Shown here piece after piece: positions 37,901-49,600 of a DNA stretch of 64,000 nucleotides (within the stretch, counting starts at the first letter, position 1; every line of letters starts with the position of its first letter). Where the stretch lies: NCBI RefSeq assembly GCF_012273895.1, contig NC_052115.1, forward strand, positions 3,782,001 to 3,846,000. The letters are read 5' to 3'. Under the pieces are notes generated by a model that was not told the origin of the DNA, made no database searches, and saw only the letters and a program-made list of their open reading frames with translations. The stretch comes from Zerene cesonia (taxonomy: Eukaryota > Arthropoda > Insecta > Lepidoptera > Pieridae). The position numbers were made by a program, and so were the translations under genes.

Positions 37901-38386
37901 CTACAAAATATATTTAAAATTGAGAGAAGCTAAACTCTAGAAAGCAAGACCTGAATTATATTGTAGTTCATATGGAAATTAAATAGAACATGAAAATCTG
38001 TTTATTAAAAACACACTGTTAAAAAGATATGAAAAAGCGTATATTAAATACTAGCAGTCCGCCCCGGCTTCACCCTTGGTACATATATAGCCTTCCTCAA
38101 TAAAGGGGCTATTTAACACTGAAATAATTTTTCAAAACGGACCCGTAGTTCCTGAGATTAGTGAGGTCAAACAAATAAAGTCTTCAGCTTTATAATATTA
38201 GTATAGATATCAAAGACAAAATTGAGTTCGTAAACAAAGGTGAAAAAACTTACCTGAGAGCGATACGGATAGAATCGTAAAAAATAATGGAAATTCCATT
38301 GTCACCCTGTATGGTCTTGTAGTAACTTCATTTAAATCATTAATATTCGGATTAGATTCCGAAACACATTCATTCTCTTGGGTCAT
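31984..38386 (-). CDS. SLC46-like major facilitator transporter B
   Basis: Tandem paralogue of transporter A. Exons on minus: 38386-38254, 37900-37640, 37290-37116, 36649-36472, 36127-35749, 33121-32881, 32053-31984; 478 residues in frame. It shows the MFS loop GVWSDKHGRKP, GPWWF, the central FKKRPNYGRAQ loop and about 12 membrane segments. Exons two to six match A in length and phase exactly; only the first exon (MTQENECVSES start) and the tail (ending YQNLTNE) differ. A 2.6-kb intron (33122-35748) separates the two halves. Predicted plasma or lysosomal membrane carrier; substrate unknown. Confidence 0.88.
32680..32855. mobile_element. Foldback/MITE-like inverted repeat
   Basis: ATGCGTCGTGGTCACA at 32705-32720 and TGTGACCACGACGCAT at 32823-32838 are perfect inverses; similarity extends outward (AAATAGC/GCTATTT) and inward (TCGCGAAATTGTGC/ GAATTGCGCAATAT-like). 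It lies in the last intron of transporter B, 26 bases from exon 33121-32881. Confidence 0.6.
33122..35748. other. Large intron of transporter B
   Basis: AT-rich intron; apart from the Helitron-like element at 35324-35535 I see no exon, RNA gene or clear mobile element in it. Confidence 0.55.
35324..35535 (+). mobile_element. Helitron-like element, near complete
   Basis: Starts TCCTACTAATATTATAAATG, contains GCAATGAAATTTGGTACGTA and CCGATATTCCTACGGGATAC, and ends GGGGTGCAGCTAG followed by T. Best-preserved copy of this family in the window. Confidence 0.7.
38051..38208 (-). mobile_element. Helitron-like element, inverted
   Basis: Opens CTAGCAGTCCGCCCCGGCTT and ends TTATAATATTAGTATAGA; same family as 45667-45826 and, in the opposite direction, 56891-57046. 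It lies in the first intron of transporter B. Confidence 0.65.
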
Positions 38387-40084
38387 TTTAGAAAAATATT
38401 ACGTGATATAATAATTAATATATTTTGAAAATCTCGATTGATTATGTAAATTTGAAATTACATCGAGAGCACCAATGGGATAACGGAGCACAATTTTATA
38501 ATTATGCAAATAATACAAGACCCGCGAATCATAATTTACATTTGGCGCGGCACAGTTCACCGTGTTTGGTCCGCAAACTACAATCACGCATTTCAAAGTG
38601 CGATAGCGATTTTCCGTCATTGTTATTGTTGTGTTTACCTGACATTTGAATGTCGGGTTCCAAGAGTAATCAATTTCAAGGCATGATACTTCACTGTCTT
38701 CACTGAAATTTTGACAGTTGATACTTACTGGGCTGCGTTCGATTATATAAAATAGATAACTAATAAGATTAATAATTGGATTGCCACCAACCATAAAAAT
38801 TTGCAGATCATCTCTTAATTATTCATTTATCACACTTCTTCTCTGAAAATAGTTAATTCGGAAGCAAAAAACACTGTCCTAAATATAGGTACTGAATCTG
38901 ATAATGGACAATATAATTATATTAAATTTAACCTATTATTATATCTTGTGACACAGTTTGTTCAAGAGCAAAATACTAGCTGACTGAATCATTTAGAAGC
39001 TAAATTAGAAACGCGTTTAGGAGGTTTTAATTGCTTGTAATTACCAAAATCTTAGCTTATTAATATACTCGTACTTATATAAAAAACGTATAAATGACTT
39101 TTATAAATAGCCCAATTTGTTCAGGAATTATTTTTGTCGGCAAGATTTAGGATATTAGAGAAGTTTATTTTAAATCGTAACACGAATTGTCTGTTATCAC
39201 AGGTTACCTCCAATCTTTCTTTTGCACTTGTACTTTATCGTATGACAGTATTTTAGTTTAAATAAATTGATGACATAATAAAGGAATGGAATGATAATAG
39301 CCAGGTGAGAATTTTATTATAGCCTTTCGATTTTAGGAGGTATTTTAATGAACATTGGGTTGTAAGAAATTGATTTGTTGCGGTCGATAAGCCCACTATA
39401 AAATATAGATAATGATATAATAAAAAATTATATAATCGGTATTGTACCTTTAAATAGTAATTAAAAGATTACTCTTTTATGTGTTCGCACCTTTATACAA
39501 ATGCCTACCTACGCCTAGAGATTTTTTGAAAATTCAAATTGTCTATGGTGATTTGTAATTGGTAAATCGCGAAGAGGACGGTGTCGGTGAGCTTTTTGGT
39601 TAAACATTGAACAAAAAATAACGTTTTCCACGCATTGCTCAAATTATTGATGATATTTAAATATACAAAAAATTTGGAAATTATCAAATACCGGTAAGAA
39701 TCCTAGATAATTTTTAGTAAAGTAAGTTATTAACAGTGCAATATCTAAGTTTCAACAGAATATAATTTTGATGAGTCGTCTCCTGTCACATTACATCCGC
39801 CGTAAGATAAAATGATGCTAATTCTAGAAAATAAGCGCTGTATCACTTTATTCATACTTCACAGAAGTAAAGATTTTCCTTAACATTAACTTGGTTTATT
39901 TATATTGAAATCCATTTGTATAAAAGCTGGTTGGGATATATCTGACGACCTATTTTTAGATTGACTTTCTTTTTTGTGGGTAACTATAAGCCGGTCACAT
40001 GAATATATTGTTTTTGATTTAGGTGACGCTGATTGTGTGTTTTTTGTTTTGTTATTTTAGACAAGAAATAACATATAACTCACG
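38387..40084. other. Spacer between transporter B and EB1
   Basis: A 131-codon minus-strand frame (38794-38399) ends 12 bases before the transporter B start and could be an upstream ORF, but resembles nothing I know. The repeat at 38869-39244 resembles 30330-30540. An acceptor TTTTAG near 40060 followed by ACAAG suggests that EB1 has a non-coding first exon further left. Confidence 0.5.
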
Positions 40085-43000
40085 ATGGCAGTGAATGTGT
40101 ACTCTACCAATGTGACTTCGGAAAATCTTTCACGACATGATATGTTAGCGTGGGTGAACGATGCACTACAGTCAAATTTCGCCAAAATTGAAGAATTATG
40201 TACAGGAGCCGCGTATTGTCAATTTATGGACATGTTATTCCCTGGTAGTGTACCAATGAAACGCATCAAATTTAAGACAAACCTGGAACATGAATATATA
40301 CAGAACTTCAAAATTTTACAAGCTGCATTTAAAAAAATGTCTGTGGATAAGGTAAGGGATATATAATAAAGATATCTTTTTTATTTAAAATACCTAGAAT
40401 TGATAGATAATCAATTTAAAATGCCATTTTTTTAATTATTCATAACAAACTGGCTTTGAAAAATGGCTTATTTCTCTAAAATAATTATTAATAAATCATT
40501 AATGAAACTACAAACTATACATCACTTTGAATTGCCTAATAAATAAATTGAATTGGTAAAAATGTTTAAATATTTATTTTTTAAATCCTTTAAAAATCTC
40601 TCTGAAATTGGTCATGATTTAACATTGTTTTATTATGTGTTTCAAATGACTAATAAGAATACAATAAATAGAACTAACAATTGAAGTAATGTTGTATTTC
40701 ATTTCAAGTCGTAATAACTACATTTATAACTAAACAACCTAAATGAAATGCTTCTGTAGGGTCACTCAGCATTTCTTAGCTTAATTTTCTTATATATGTG
40801 CCAAAAATCTGCTAATTTAGAGAAATATTAAAAAAATTAAATAAATTCATATAAAAAGGAATATGAAAAGAGGAATGTATTGTTTCTTGGCTTAAGTTTT
40901 ATTAAAAGCTGTATTCTAGGTAATTAAGATAGGTCTCAATACATAACATTTTATAGGTAATACCTGTGGACAAGCTGATAAAGGGGAGGTTTCAAGACAA
41001 TTTTGAGTTTTTACAGTGGTTTAAAAAATTTTTTGATGCTAATTATGATGGAAGGGAATATGACGCATTTGAGGCCCGAGGTGCCATTACAATTGGATCA
41101 GGTGCCTGCGACAGTGGCGTACCGCTGTGTAGCGCTGCGCCCCCGCCACGCGCTCGCCGGGCCGCTCCCCTACACCATTCCGGCAGTATGCATCCCTAAC
41201 AACATTCTCAATTTATCACTGTGACTCAAGATTATTGACCACTTATATTTACACACTGCAAGTCCTTATCATCGCTTTGTGCTCGTTTTCCTCGAACGTA
41301 AACGTCAGTGGTCAATAACGCCACATCATATCATACCCCACTCATTCCACGGCCGGCGGGCACCCTCGATGTCGATACTTTTATTTTACTTTCCATTTTT
41401 TTGTAGATAGTACCTATTGACAGACTGGTGAAGGGTCGGTTCCAAGATAACTTTGAGTTCTTGCAATGGTTCAAGAAATTTTATGACGCGAACTACAGCG
41501 GCGTGCCGTATGATGCGATGGCGCAGCGCGAGGGCCTGCCCATGGGCCACGGCTCGGCGGCCGGCGCGCCCCGCTCCGCGCCCGCCGTTAAGAAACCGGC
41601 CGCGCCCGTCGCTAAAGTCGCTGCTAGACCCCAAACCAGTACATTTCTTTTCTTTATTACTTTCAGTTTATCGATTGTGTTGCTATCGAGTTTATGTATT
41701 TATTGTTTATGATTATTTATATACAGAAGAACCATTGCTTAATTTTGTATTTGTGTGTCAAAGTATGTCTTTGATACTAACATGTTATTTTAGTATTTTT
41801 TTTTGTACCGCCATCATATATCGACATTTTCCTAATCCTGGTCCCAACATTAAGTCTAACATTTTCTCCTTCTCACATCATTCATTTCACATTTTTTTAA
41901 ATAGTTTTATAAATTATAGATGTATTTTTATTGATTATGATAATTGAAGTTTATTAGATAAATGTATTATGCTTTTTATTCTAAAAAATAGTGCAGAACT
42001 AACTTCGCTAATAAGCTTTCTATTATTTACACATCTAACTTGCAATAATATTTATAATTAATTATTATAATGTTTTATATTTTTATTATGAATAATGATT
42101 GTAGATGTTTTATAATGAAATGAATTGACTCCCTAGCTACTTAAATAACATGATATGACATTTATATATTTTTGCCATTTAACAATTGATTTGTTTTACT
42201 CAAACATTATAGTTAAAACTTTTACCTATTTAAATAGTAAAATATTTTTGACAGTTGGGAAAGCAAACAGCACAGTGAGATCTCCACCAGTTAATTTAAG
42301 ATTGAATCAAAATGCAAAAGGTGATTCTAAGATTATTGAAGAGCTTAACCTTCAGGTAAGAAATTTATATTTCTGTAGCATTATTTCATAATATTATCTT
42401 GATATGTGGATTATTCTTATCTTTAGGAGATTTCTAAGAATAGCTATGAAACAAAGCAAAATTTTTCTTACAGATTAATGAATTGAAAGCAACAGTTGAA
42501 GGACTCGAGAAAGAGCGAGATTTCTATTTTGGTAAATTGCGGGACATAGAGGTTATCTGCCAGGAAATGGAAGAACAACACAATGGTCCGATCATCCAAA
42601 AGATTTTGGATATCTTATATGCAACTGAGGTATGTACTTGCTATATGATATCTATATCTTAATTGTGGCTTAATATCTTTTTTATATAACCAATTGCTAC
42701 TTGCATGTTTTTAAAGTGGAGTAATTCACTCTGTATGTTAATCATTGTATCTAAAAAAATGTCAATCCTATAACAGGTGGTGTAACTAATAGCCTGTCCT
42801 TACTAATATATAAATATGAAAGTGTGTTTGTTTATTTGTCTTTTTTCACGTTGCTAATGAATAATTTTATTGTGTCGCATGATTGTTTGTTCTGGAGATG
42901 AAAACAACAGTGGTGAAATATCTTAATTTCATATGAATTTCCTATAATTGTCTGCATTTTATGTATTTAGGCTGCACATTAAATAATAATCCTTGATGCG

Positions 43001-43154
43001 TTTTTCTGCTTTTACCATATATAAGCTTTTAAAATTTTTTTGTATGGTAAAGTGTTAATAAACTTATTAATAAAACACTTTGTAGGACGGATTCGCGCCA
43101 CCAGAGGACGTGGACGGAGACAATCCCCACCCCCCAGAAGAAGACGAGTATTGA
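40085..43154 (+). CDS. Eb1: EB1, microtubule plus-end tracking protein (MAPRE family)
   Basis: Binds growing microtubule ends and recruits other tip proteins. Exons: 40085-40351, then either 2a (40957-41185 or 41101) or 2b (41407-41638), then 42255-42355, 42474-42629, 43086-43154. With 2b the protein has 274 residues, with the long 2a 273. Visible: the calponin-homology domain (MAVNVYSTNVTSENLSRHD to about 130), a variable basic linker, the EB-homology coiled coil and FYF motif (ERDFYFGKLRDIEVIC), and an acidic tail ending DEY, the CAP-Gly-binding C terminus. The start fits the family exactly. Identification is secure; use of both exon 2 versions is inferred. Confidence 0.96.
40957..41185 (+). 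other. Eb1: EB1 alternative exon 2a
   Basis: Begins VIPVDKLIKGRFQDNFEFLQ and continues to a linker ITIGSG. Starts phase 0. Two donors fit phase 1: after 41101 (CAG before GTGCCT), leaving a very short linker, or after 41185 (GGCA before GTATGC), which gives a GC-rich linker and almost the same length as 2b. It cannot be joined to 2b without breaking frame. Confidence 0.8.
41407..41638 (+). other. Eb1: EB1 alternative exon 2b
   Basis: Begins IVPIDRLVKGRFQDNFEFLQ, nearly the same as exon 2a, then YDAMAQREGLPMGHG and an Ala/Pro/Lys linker ending RPQT. Phase 0 start, phase 1 end, like 2a. Good acceptor TTTTTTTGTAG. Confidence 0.9.
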
Positions 43155-46100
43155 GACGTAACGCGTATCATAGTGCTCTTTGTATATTATCTCGAAATTA
43201 TATCGCTTCAATCATCGACAGCATCGAGTGCTTGGTATTTCACAGCCATTCTATTTAAACCATGTAAGAAGGCCTTCGCACACGGTTTGTGACATTCTAA
43301 AGATCATATATCATAGCATTAAATTTTCAATCACATAGTTCTATTACATTTCAAGTGACGTAGATATGTAGAGCTCGATATATGTGAATTGATTTTAGAG
43401 TATTGCACATAAAATGTAGTTTTCGACTGAAGATTTATAACTTTTTGATAAGGGGATTATGTAGTACTAAATCTTGTTATTGATGATCCAACCTCATAGC
43501 ACATGTAATTGTGTTTATTGAGTTACTGACATAACGGATATGGTATGGTGAATTATCCTATTTCTTAAAAAGTTTTAAGTGAAAACAAATGTAGATCTGG
43601 TCATATCATGTGCGAGGGAACGAATTATATAATGTTATTTAAAGTAAATATAGGAAGACAGTGGCCCGAAAATGGCTTGCGAGAAGTTCCTAAATTATAT
43701 ATACTTACGCAAATCTCTACCTACAATTATATGTATAAATTCATAACGAAATATTTATAAATATGTTGTATTATATGTGGCTGTGTCATACTTAAGTGCG
43801 GAACATATATCATATCGGAGCATAATTTCTCGACTGATTTTCTTTTTTCCCGTATGTTTTACTATTTGCCTTTTCTCGTAATATGTTTGGACTCAAATGT
43901 TTGTTATGTGCAATGGTGCAAAAACGAGTGTTCCATGTAATGTCTTGACTGGTTATCATTTTTGGGCCACTGGTGGCTGTTTAACGTGCATTTAATAGGT
44001 TGTTATGATATGGAAGAGATTTAATGTTAATTGTTATAAGATCAGTTTGGCTGACGAATTATTGGTCCACAAGTAATGATTTTAATCAGAACAATTTCGA
44101 TGAAAATTTGGTTATGATATATTTGACATTATGTGTATGGGACTTGTGCATGTGTGCATTTTTTGATTACATTTTTATTTTTATTAAATAAATTATTCCT
44201 TTTTTTAACATTTAATTATGAAAAAATAATATAAAACTAATTTCTATGTCTCCAATTGAATCGATCTATAAACAGAAAAGCTATGATAATTAATGGTATG
44301 CTTAAACCCATACACATCTTGACAAATGTTGTATTATTTAAAAAGTGATTTATCTAGATCTGATTTTTTGTGTAAACGACGATCAAGATAAACGTTCGGA
44401 ATGAGTATTAATTTTGAAATTATGTGAATAGCATTTAATAACGTTATGTAGGGCCTTATTATGTGACCACACATAGGATAATCAATTGTGAGACTTTACA
44501 TTTTATTTGCACTTAGACTAACAATAGTAATACTTTATGTAATAAACAGGACACTACATTTTGAGTTAGTTTCTTGGCGCGATGGGAACTTTTAGATACA
44601 TACTAACGACATATTTGCGAAAAGTATTCGCTGAATAAACTGAATAGATTAATTTATATACAACGTAATATGCAAATTGCCTTACTGCAGATATTAAGCC
44701 ACTGGATTTTAAATTGTAAAAATCTTATAAATAAAATAACTTCATTTAATATAATTTGTTTTATTTCTATATTCTACATTATTATTTATAAATTGTAATT
44801 AATCATATTTATCCATTCAACGTCCACATTAATTATTACATAAATAAATATAATATTGAAGAATATAAATTCACGTTCATTTGAAGTTATAATATTCAGA
44901 ACGCAGTTAGTTTTAAGTATATAATAAGAATTGAATTGGCCTAGATTACCGGGCGGCATTATTATTCTATTAACGAATAACGATAAACCTCTAAGGACCA
45001 CATGCTCCTTGCTCACCGTAGCTATTTATCGTAAAATGCAATGTAACGGTATCCGAAGGATCCGTTTTATGCTTTAGCTTTCGTGAACTGGTATACATTC
45101 TAATAATATTTTTATCGACTTTGTTGGATGGTTTGAGCTAAATATTAATCTATGTATTATGATCGTTCAAAAGCCTTTCTAGAATCTAATTTGTCGATTT
45201 TAAGATGATAGTTTTGGTTTACTAAATTGCACAATCGACTTTTCATTATCTCGGAATGTGCGTGTAAGTTATGTTGTTACAATCTTAGTTCAATATTGTT
45301 AGTAATTTGCAAGACCTAAAAGTTATAGCTACTTTATATTCTAAACGTTTCATGGAAAACGAGATGCTAGTATGTAGGTATCGTGATTTAAGTGTGTTTA
45401 TACAACTAAAAATGGTCAAATGTGTCAGCCTGTGATCGTTTGTGATTTCCAATTAACCTAGACCTACTAAAATATATAGGTACACTTGGTGCTAGGTCAC
45501 GGACGAATACCAACCAGCATCCATTTCATTCGTACGGTTCACTCCAAGTTTGTTCCAAGTGGCCCAGGGCGGCTAGTTTAAATTTCAACATAATAAAATA
45601 ATATACTTACTATATAAAAAAGAAAAGATACGTTTTCATGACGGAATCAACTTATATTGAGTACTACTAGTCCGCCCCGGCTTCGCCCGTGGAACATATG
45701 AGAATGGCTATCCTCAATAAATGGGTTTAATCTAACACTGATAGAATTTTTCAATCGGACTAGTAGTTCCTGAGATTAATGCGTTCAAACAAACAAACTC
45801 CTCAGCTTTATAATATTAGTATAGATATAAAAGGAAATTATTTAATATTGGCGATTATTATGATATAATACGATAAAATTTCCAAATTATTGTATTGTTA
45901 TATATCAAAGTATTGTGGAATTGTTGCCGATTATTGAGTAAATATAAAGTTCTAATAAAATTTGTCCGTTTCAAGTCCATTATTCTTTACAAATCGCAGT
46001 ATAAGGAGTACCTTTTAGGTTGGCACTCGTGGTAGCAATAATACTAGGTAATCCATAATATAGTAGTAAAGATGATAACGCAGATCGTTCTAATTAAAAC

Positions 46101-46643
46101 GAGGTGACGATTTGCTCTCTCGTAGAACAAGGAGTACAATTTTTTACAACGAAATTTAATATTACAAGATGTATTATCTTAATAGTGTAATGTTTACTAT
46201 GTACTAGATTCATTCATCTGTAGAGGTGTGGTCGCGTATTAATAGCGTTTGATTTTAAACCTCTGGGGTGATACTCAGTAGTTGGTAAGGTATTAAGTTT
46301 GTTAATGAAAATAAAAGATGTCTTCAATTTAATATATTACAATTACATTATTTATACTCATAATTACATGCATAATAATTAAAGTGACCTTATTTACTTA
46401 ATAAAATCTAAATACATAATTTTAAACATTTTAAGTTGTACATATAACAAATTAAATGTACCTACACAATCTGTACATATAGTATTTCCATTTATTAGGA
46501 ATTTCACTGGAAATATCCAAAGTTCATGTGAAAACTAATATAATAAAATAATAAACTCTATTTTGGTCCTGCCTGTGAATCTATAAAAATCAAGCACATA
46601 AATATATGTCACAAATTTACACCATTTTAGTCATTGAATATTT
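43155..46643. other. EB1 3' UTR and spacer
   Basis: Long AT-rich stretch. AATAAA at 44187-44192 and further AATAAA-type signals near 44627 and 44730 could end the EB1 transcript. It contains the Helitron-like copy at 45667-45826. I see no coding exon; the minus-strand 76-codon frame at 44786-45016 has no family resemblance. Confidence 0.5.
45667..45826 (-). mobile_element. Helitron-like element, inverted
   Basis: Opens CTAGTCCGCCCCGGCTTCGC and ends TTATAATATTAGTATAGA. Close relative of 38051-38208. Confidence 0.65.
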
Positions 46644-49600
46644 CTATAAACACACAGATGTGTTTTTACACCAACTTCTCGTTTTTCTTTTTGGTTCAAT
46701 ATTTTCTTTCGAGTTTTCTAGCCTTTTCATTGATCTTAAACTTCTGCTTGAAATGTTGATACTACTGTCTGATTCCTGTGTATTATTTAAGATTGATTGC
46801 AAGTCTTTGCATTTTCTTGTTTTCACAGTTGTTTTTGGCGCATATTTAGTTTCCTTTGGAGTGGTTTTGTTGTTTCCTTTTGCTTTGACAATCTTTGTTG
46901 TTTTAGATGTATTTGCTTGTTTCGTTTTATTTGTTTGGGTATGACTGTCATTTGATGTGTTATCACAACAAGAACAATCTAGAATCTTCTTAGAGTTACG
47001 TGTAGATCTTGTGTTAAGAACACTCTCATTGGGATTTGTGGCAGCTTTTTTTGTTTGTTTCTGTGGCTTTTTGTTTGACGCAGCCTTAGTTTTGACAGTA
47101 TCCAGTTCTTTACATACCTCAGTTTTTTGTGGGCTAGTTGAAGGCTTTTTTACCTCACTTTGAGTTGTTTTATTGTTTATTTTATTCTTTAATCCTCTCA
47201 CTGTTAACATGCTAACCTTAGCTTTTTTCTTTTCGGGTTGCAAGATAGTTACATTAGGTGTATCCTTCAATGGTTCTTTCACTGCAAAAAAAAATAAAAT
47301 TTGTATTATTAGGGAAGATAGGTTAGTGGTGCAATAGACGATTATATGAAAAAAAAAGATGAGTACAGAAAGATAAATAGGGATCCTTATCTTTTTGCTA
47401 CCTCCATTACACACAAGTATTTTCAACTACATATCATCAACATATGTTTACCTGTTTACCTTTAAGTTTCTAATAAATTTGTAAAATCAATATAATTATA
47501 TTGGATTGCTATCAATTCATATTAAATTGGATTCAAATAAAATAGTTCCTGTAATATTTCTTAAATCTTGTTTCCCATCTTTACATAATTTAACATTTAT
47601 CTTATATCTTTAAACGAGCAATTCTTGTATAATAATATAATATTAATATATATATATTAATATTGGAATCTCAGAATCGGCTCCAACGATTTATAGGGGG
47701 TTTCGGGGGCGATAAATCGATCTAGCTAGGAATCTTTTTTAGAAAATGTCATATTCGTGTTTTTTTTTAACAAATAGGAGGCGTTTGAGTTGTCCCAATT
47801 TATTATGACTCTTCCTGACATCTATTGGTGAATAATAATACTATAAATGCGAAAGTTTGTGAGGATGGATGCATATGTATGTGTGCGTCTGTTACTCTTT
47901 CACGCAAAAACTACTGAACCGATTGCAATGAAATTTGCTTCGTAGATAGCTGGACAACTGAAATAACACATAGGCACTTTTTATACCGATATTCCTACGG
48001 GATACGGACTTACGCGGTTTCAACCGCGGGTCACAGCTAGTTTTAATAAAAAACCGAATTGGGTATAAATAACAATAAAATGATTTGCAATCATACCTTG
48101 ATTCACAGTAGTTTTTTGTTTCCAGGCTGGTGCACTGTGACCTTCTATATCACTCTCCAAATCAGTATCCCAAAATGATTTAACTGAATTTGACACTGCC
48201 CCTTTATTTATAGCTTAAACAAAAAAAAAATGTTGGAAGTATTTATTTAAGTATATTTAAAATTAACATGTGAGATATTGAATAAAGTACAGTCAATTTT
48301 AATAAAAATATATGAATAAAAATGCTTTAATGATAGAATCAACTAAATTGTTTTACTTGCTCTATACAGGTGTGTTAGGAAATGGTTTAAACCTGGCTAT
48401 CCTAATAAGAATAATAAGATAAACTCATAAAATTATTGTATTTTTACTGATCCTACATAATTGTACAAAATTTTGATTTAATCCATCTGATTAAAGTGGG
48501 TCAAAATCAAGCCTACAAAAACTGATTACAAATAAACATATAGGTGAAGCCAATACTAACAGCTAAAAGCTTCAAGTGTGCTGAACATTCTAAATAAAAT
48601 TTATTTGTACCTAAAAATAATGAATACTTTTTATATTACTTACTTGTTATATTAATAGATGATGAGACGGATGATTTTATACTATCTTTACTAAATGCAT
48701 TAGATTTCATGACATTTTGCAGAACAACCTTGCATTCTTTGGTTCCAGTTTTAGTAGCTTTAATCTTTTCTTTTTTCTCATTATCACCTTTTTTCTTCAC
48801 TGTATTATGCAGATTAAATATTTCTTCATCTGTATAGGTATCACTACCATCAGCACTGTTACATTGGGACACTATGGAAGCCACATCCCAATTATCATCA
48901 GGTACTTTGTTACTTTTGTTTGTCCTCTTATTACTTGCCGTAGTCAAATTCATTTGTTCCGCCGGTATAATTTTGTGTATCAGATCCAAAACATTGTTCT
49001 CATCATCAACCACATCTCTACTCAGACATGACTGGGATGTTACTAATTTCCTGGTCTTATTCTTCTCTTTACATACATTTGATTTTGTTTGAGGACTCGG
49101 TGCAGCTAAATTATCATTGTTGAGATTTTTATTTTCAAGGAGATCTAATTTTTGTGTGAATAGTTTCCGTTTTATAAAACTGGGTTTCATTGAAATATCA
49201 CTGCCATTTTGAGAAATTACGGTTTGGTTGTTATTTTCTGTATCTAAATCTTGTAAATTTTGTGGATGGTTATCAGAAAGATGATTAAAGTTCTGAGTAA
49301 GTGATTGTGATGATTTAGAAATTACTACTTCATTATCATTATGCTTTTGGGTCTTGTTTGATTTACGGACAGGCATAGATGGTTTCTTAAACATAAAGTC
49401 ATTATCATCAAAATCAGAATGACTTTCTTCATTTCTTTTTCCACATTGTACAAAATCCTTATCTATTTTGCTCCTTTTTCTCTCAGAAATACTGTCTTCC
49501 TCATCAAGTAATCTTTTCCTTTGCAGATCTAAATTTAAATTTCCATTCCCTCTGATAGCTTTTTCAGGAAAAATGTGGTCCTCATCACTATGAGATTGTG

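Noticed and set aside
46606..47163. Plus-strand frames with hydrophobic residues
   Set aside because: Antisense of the last exon of the unidentified minus-strand gene.
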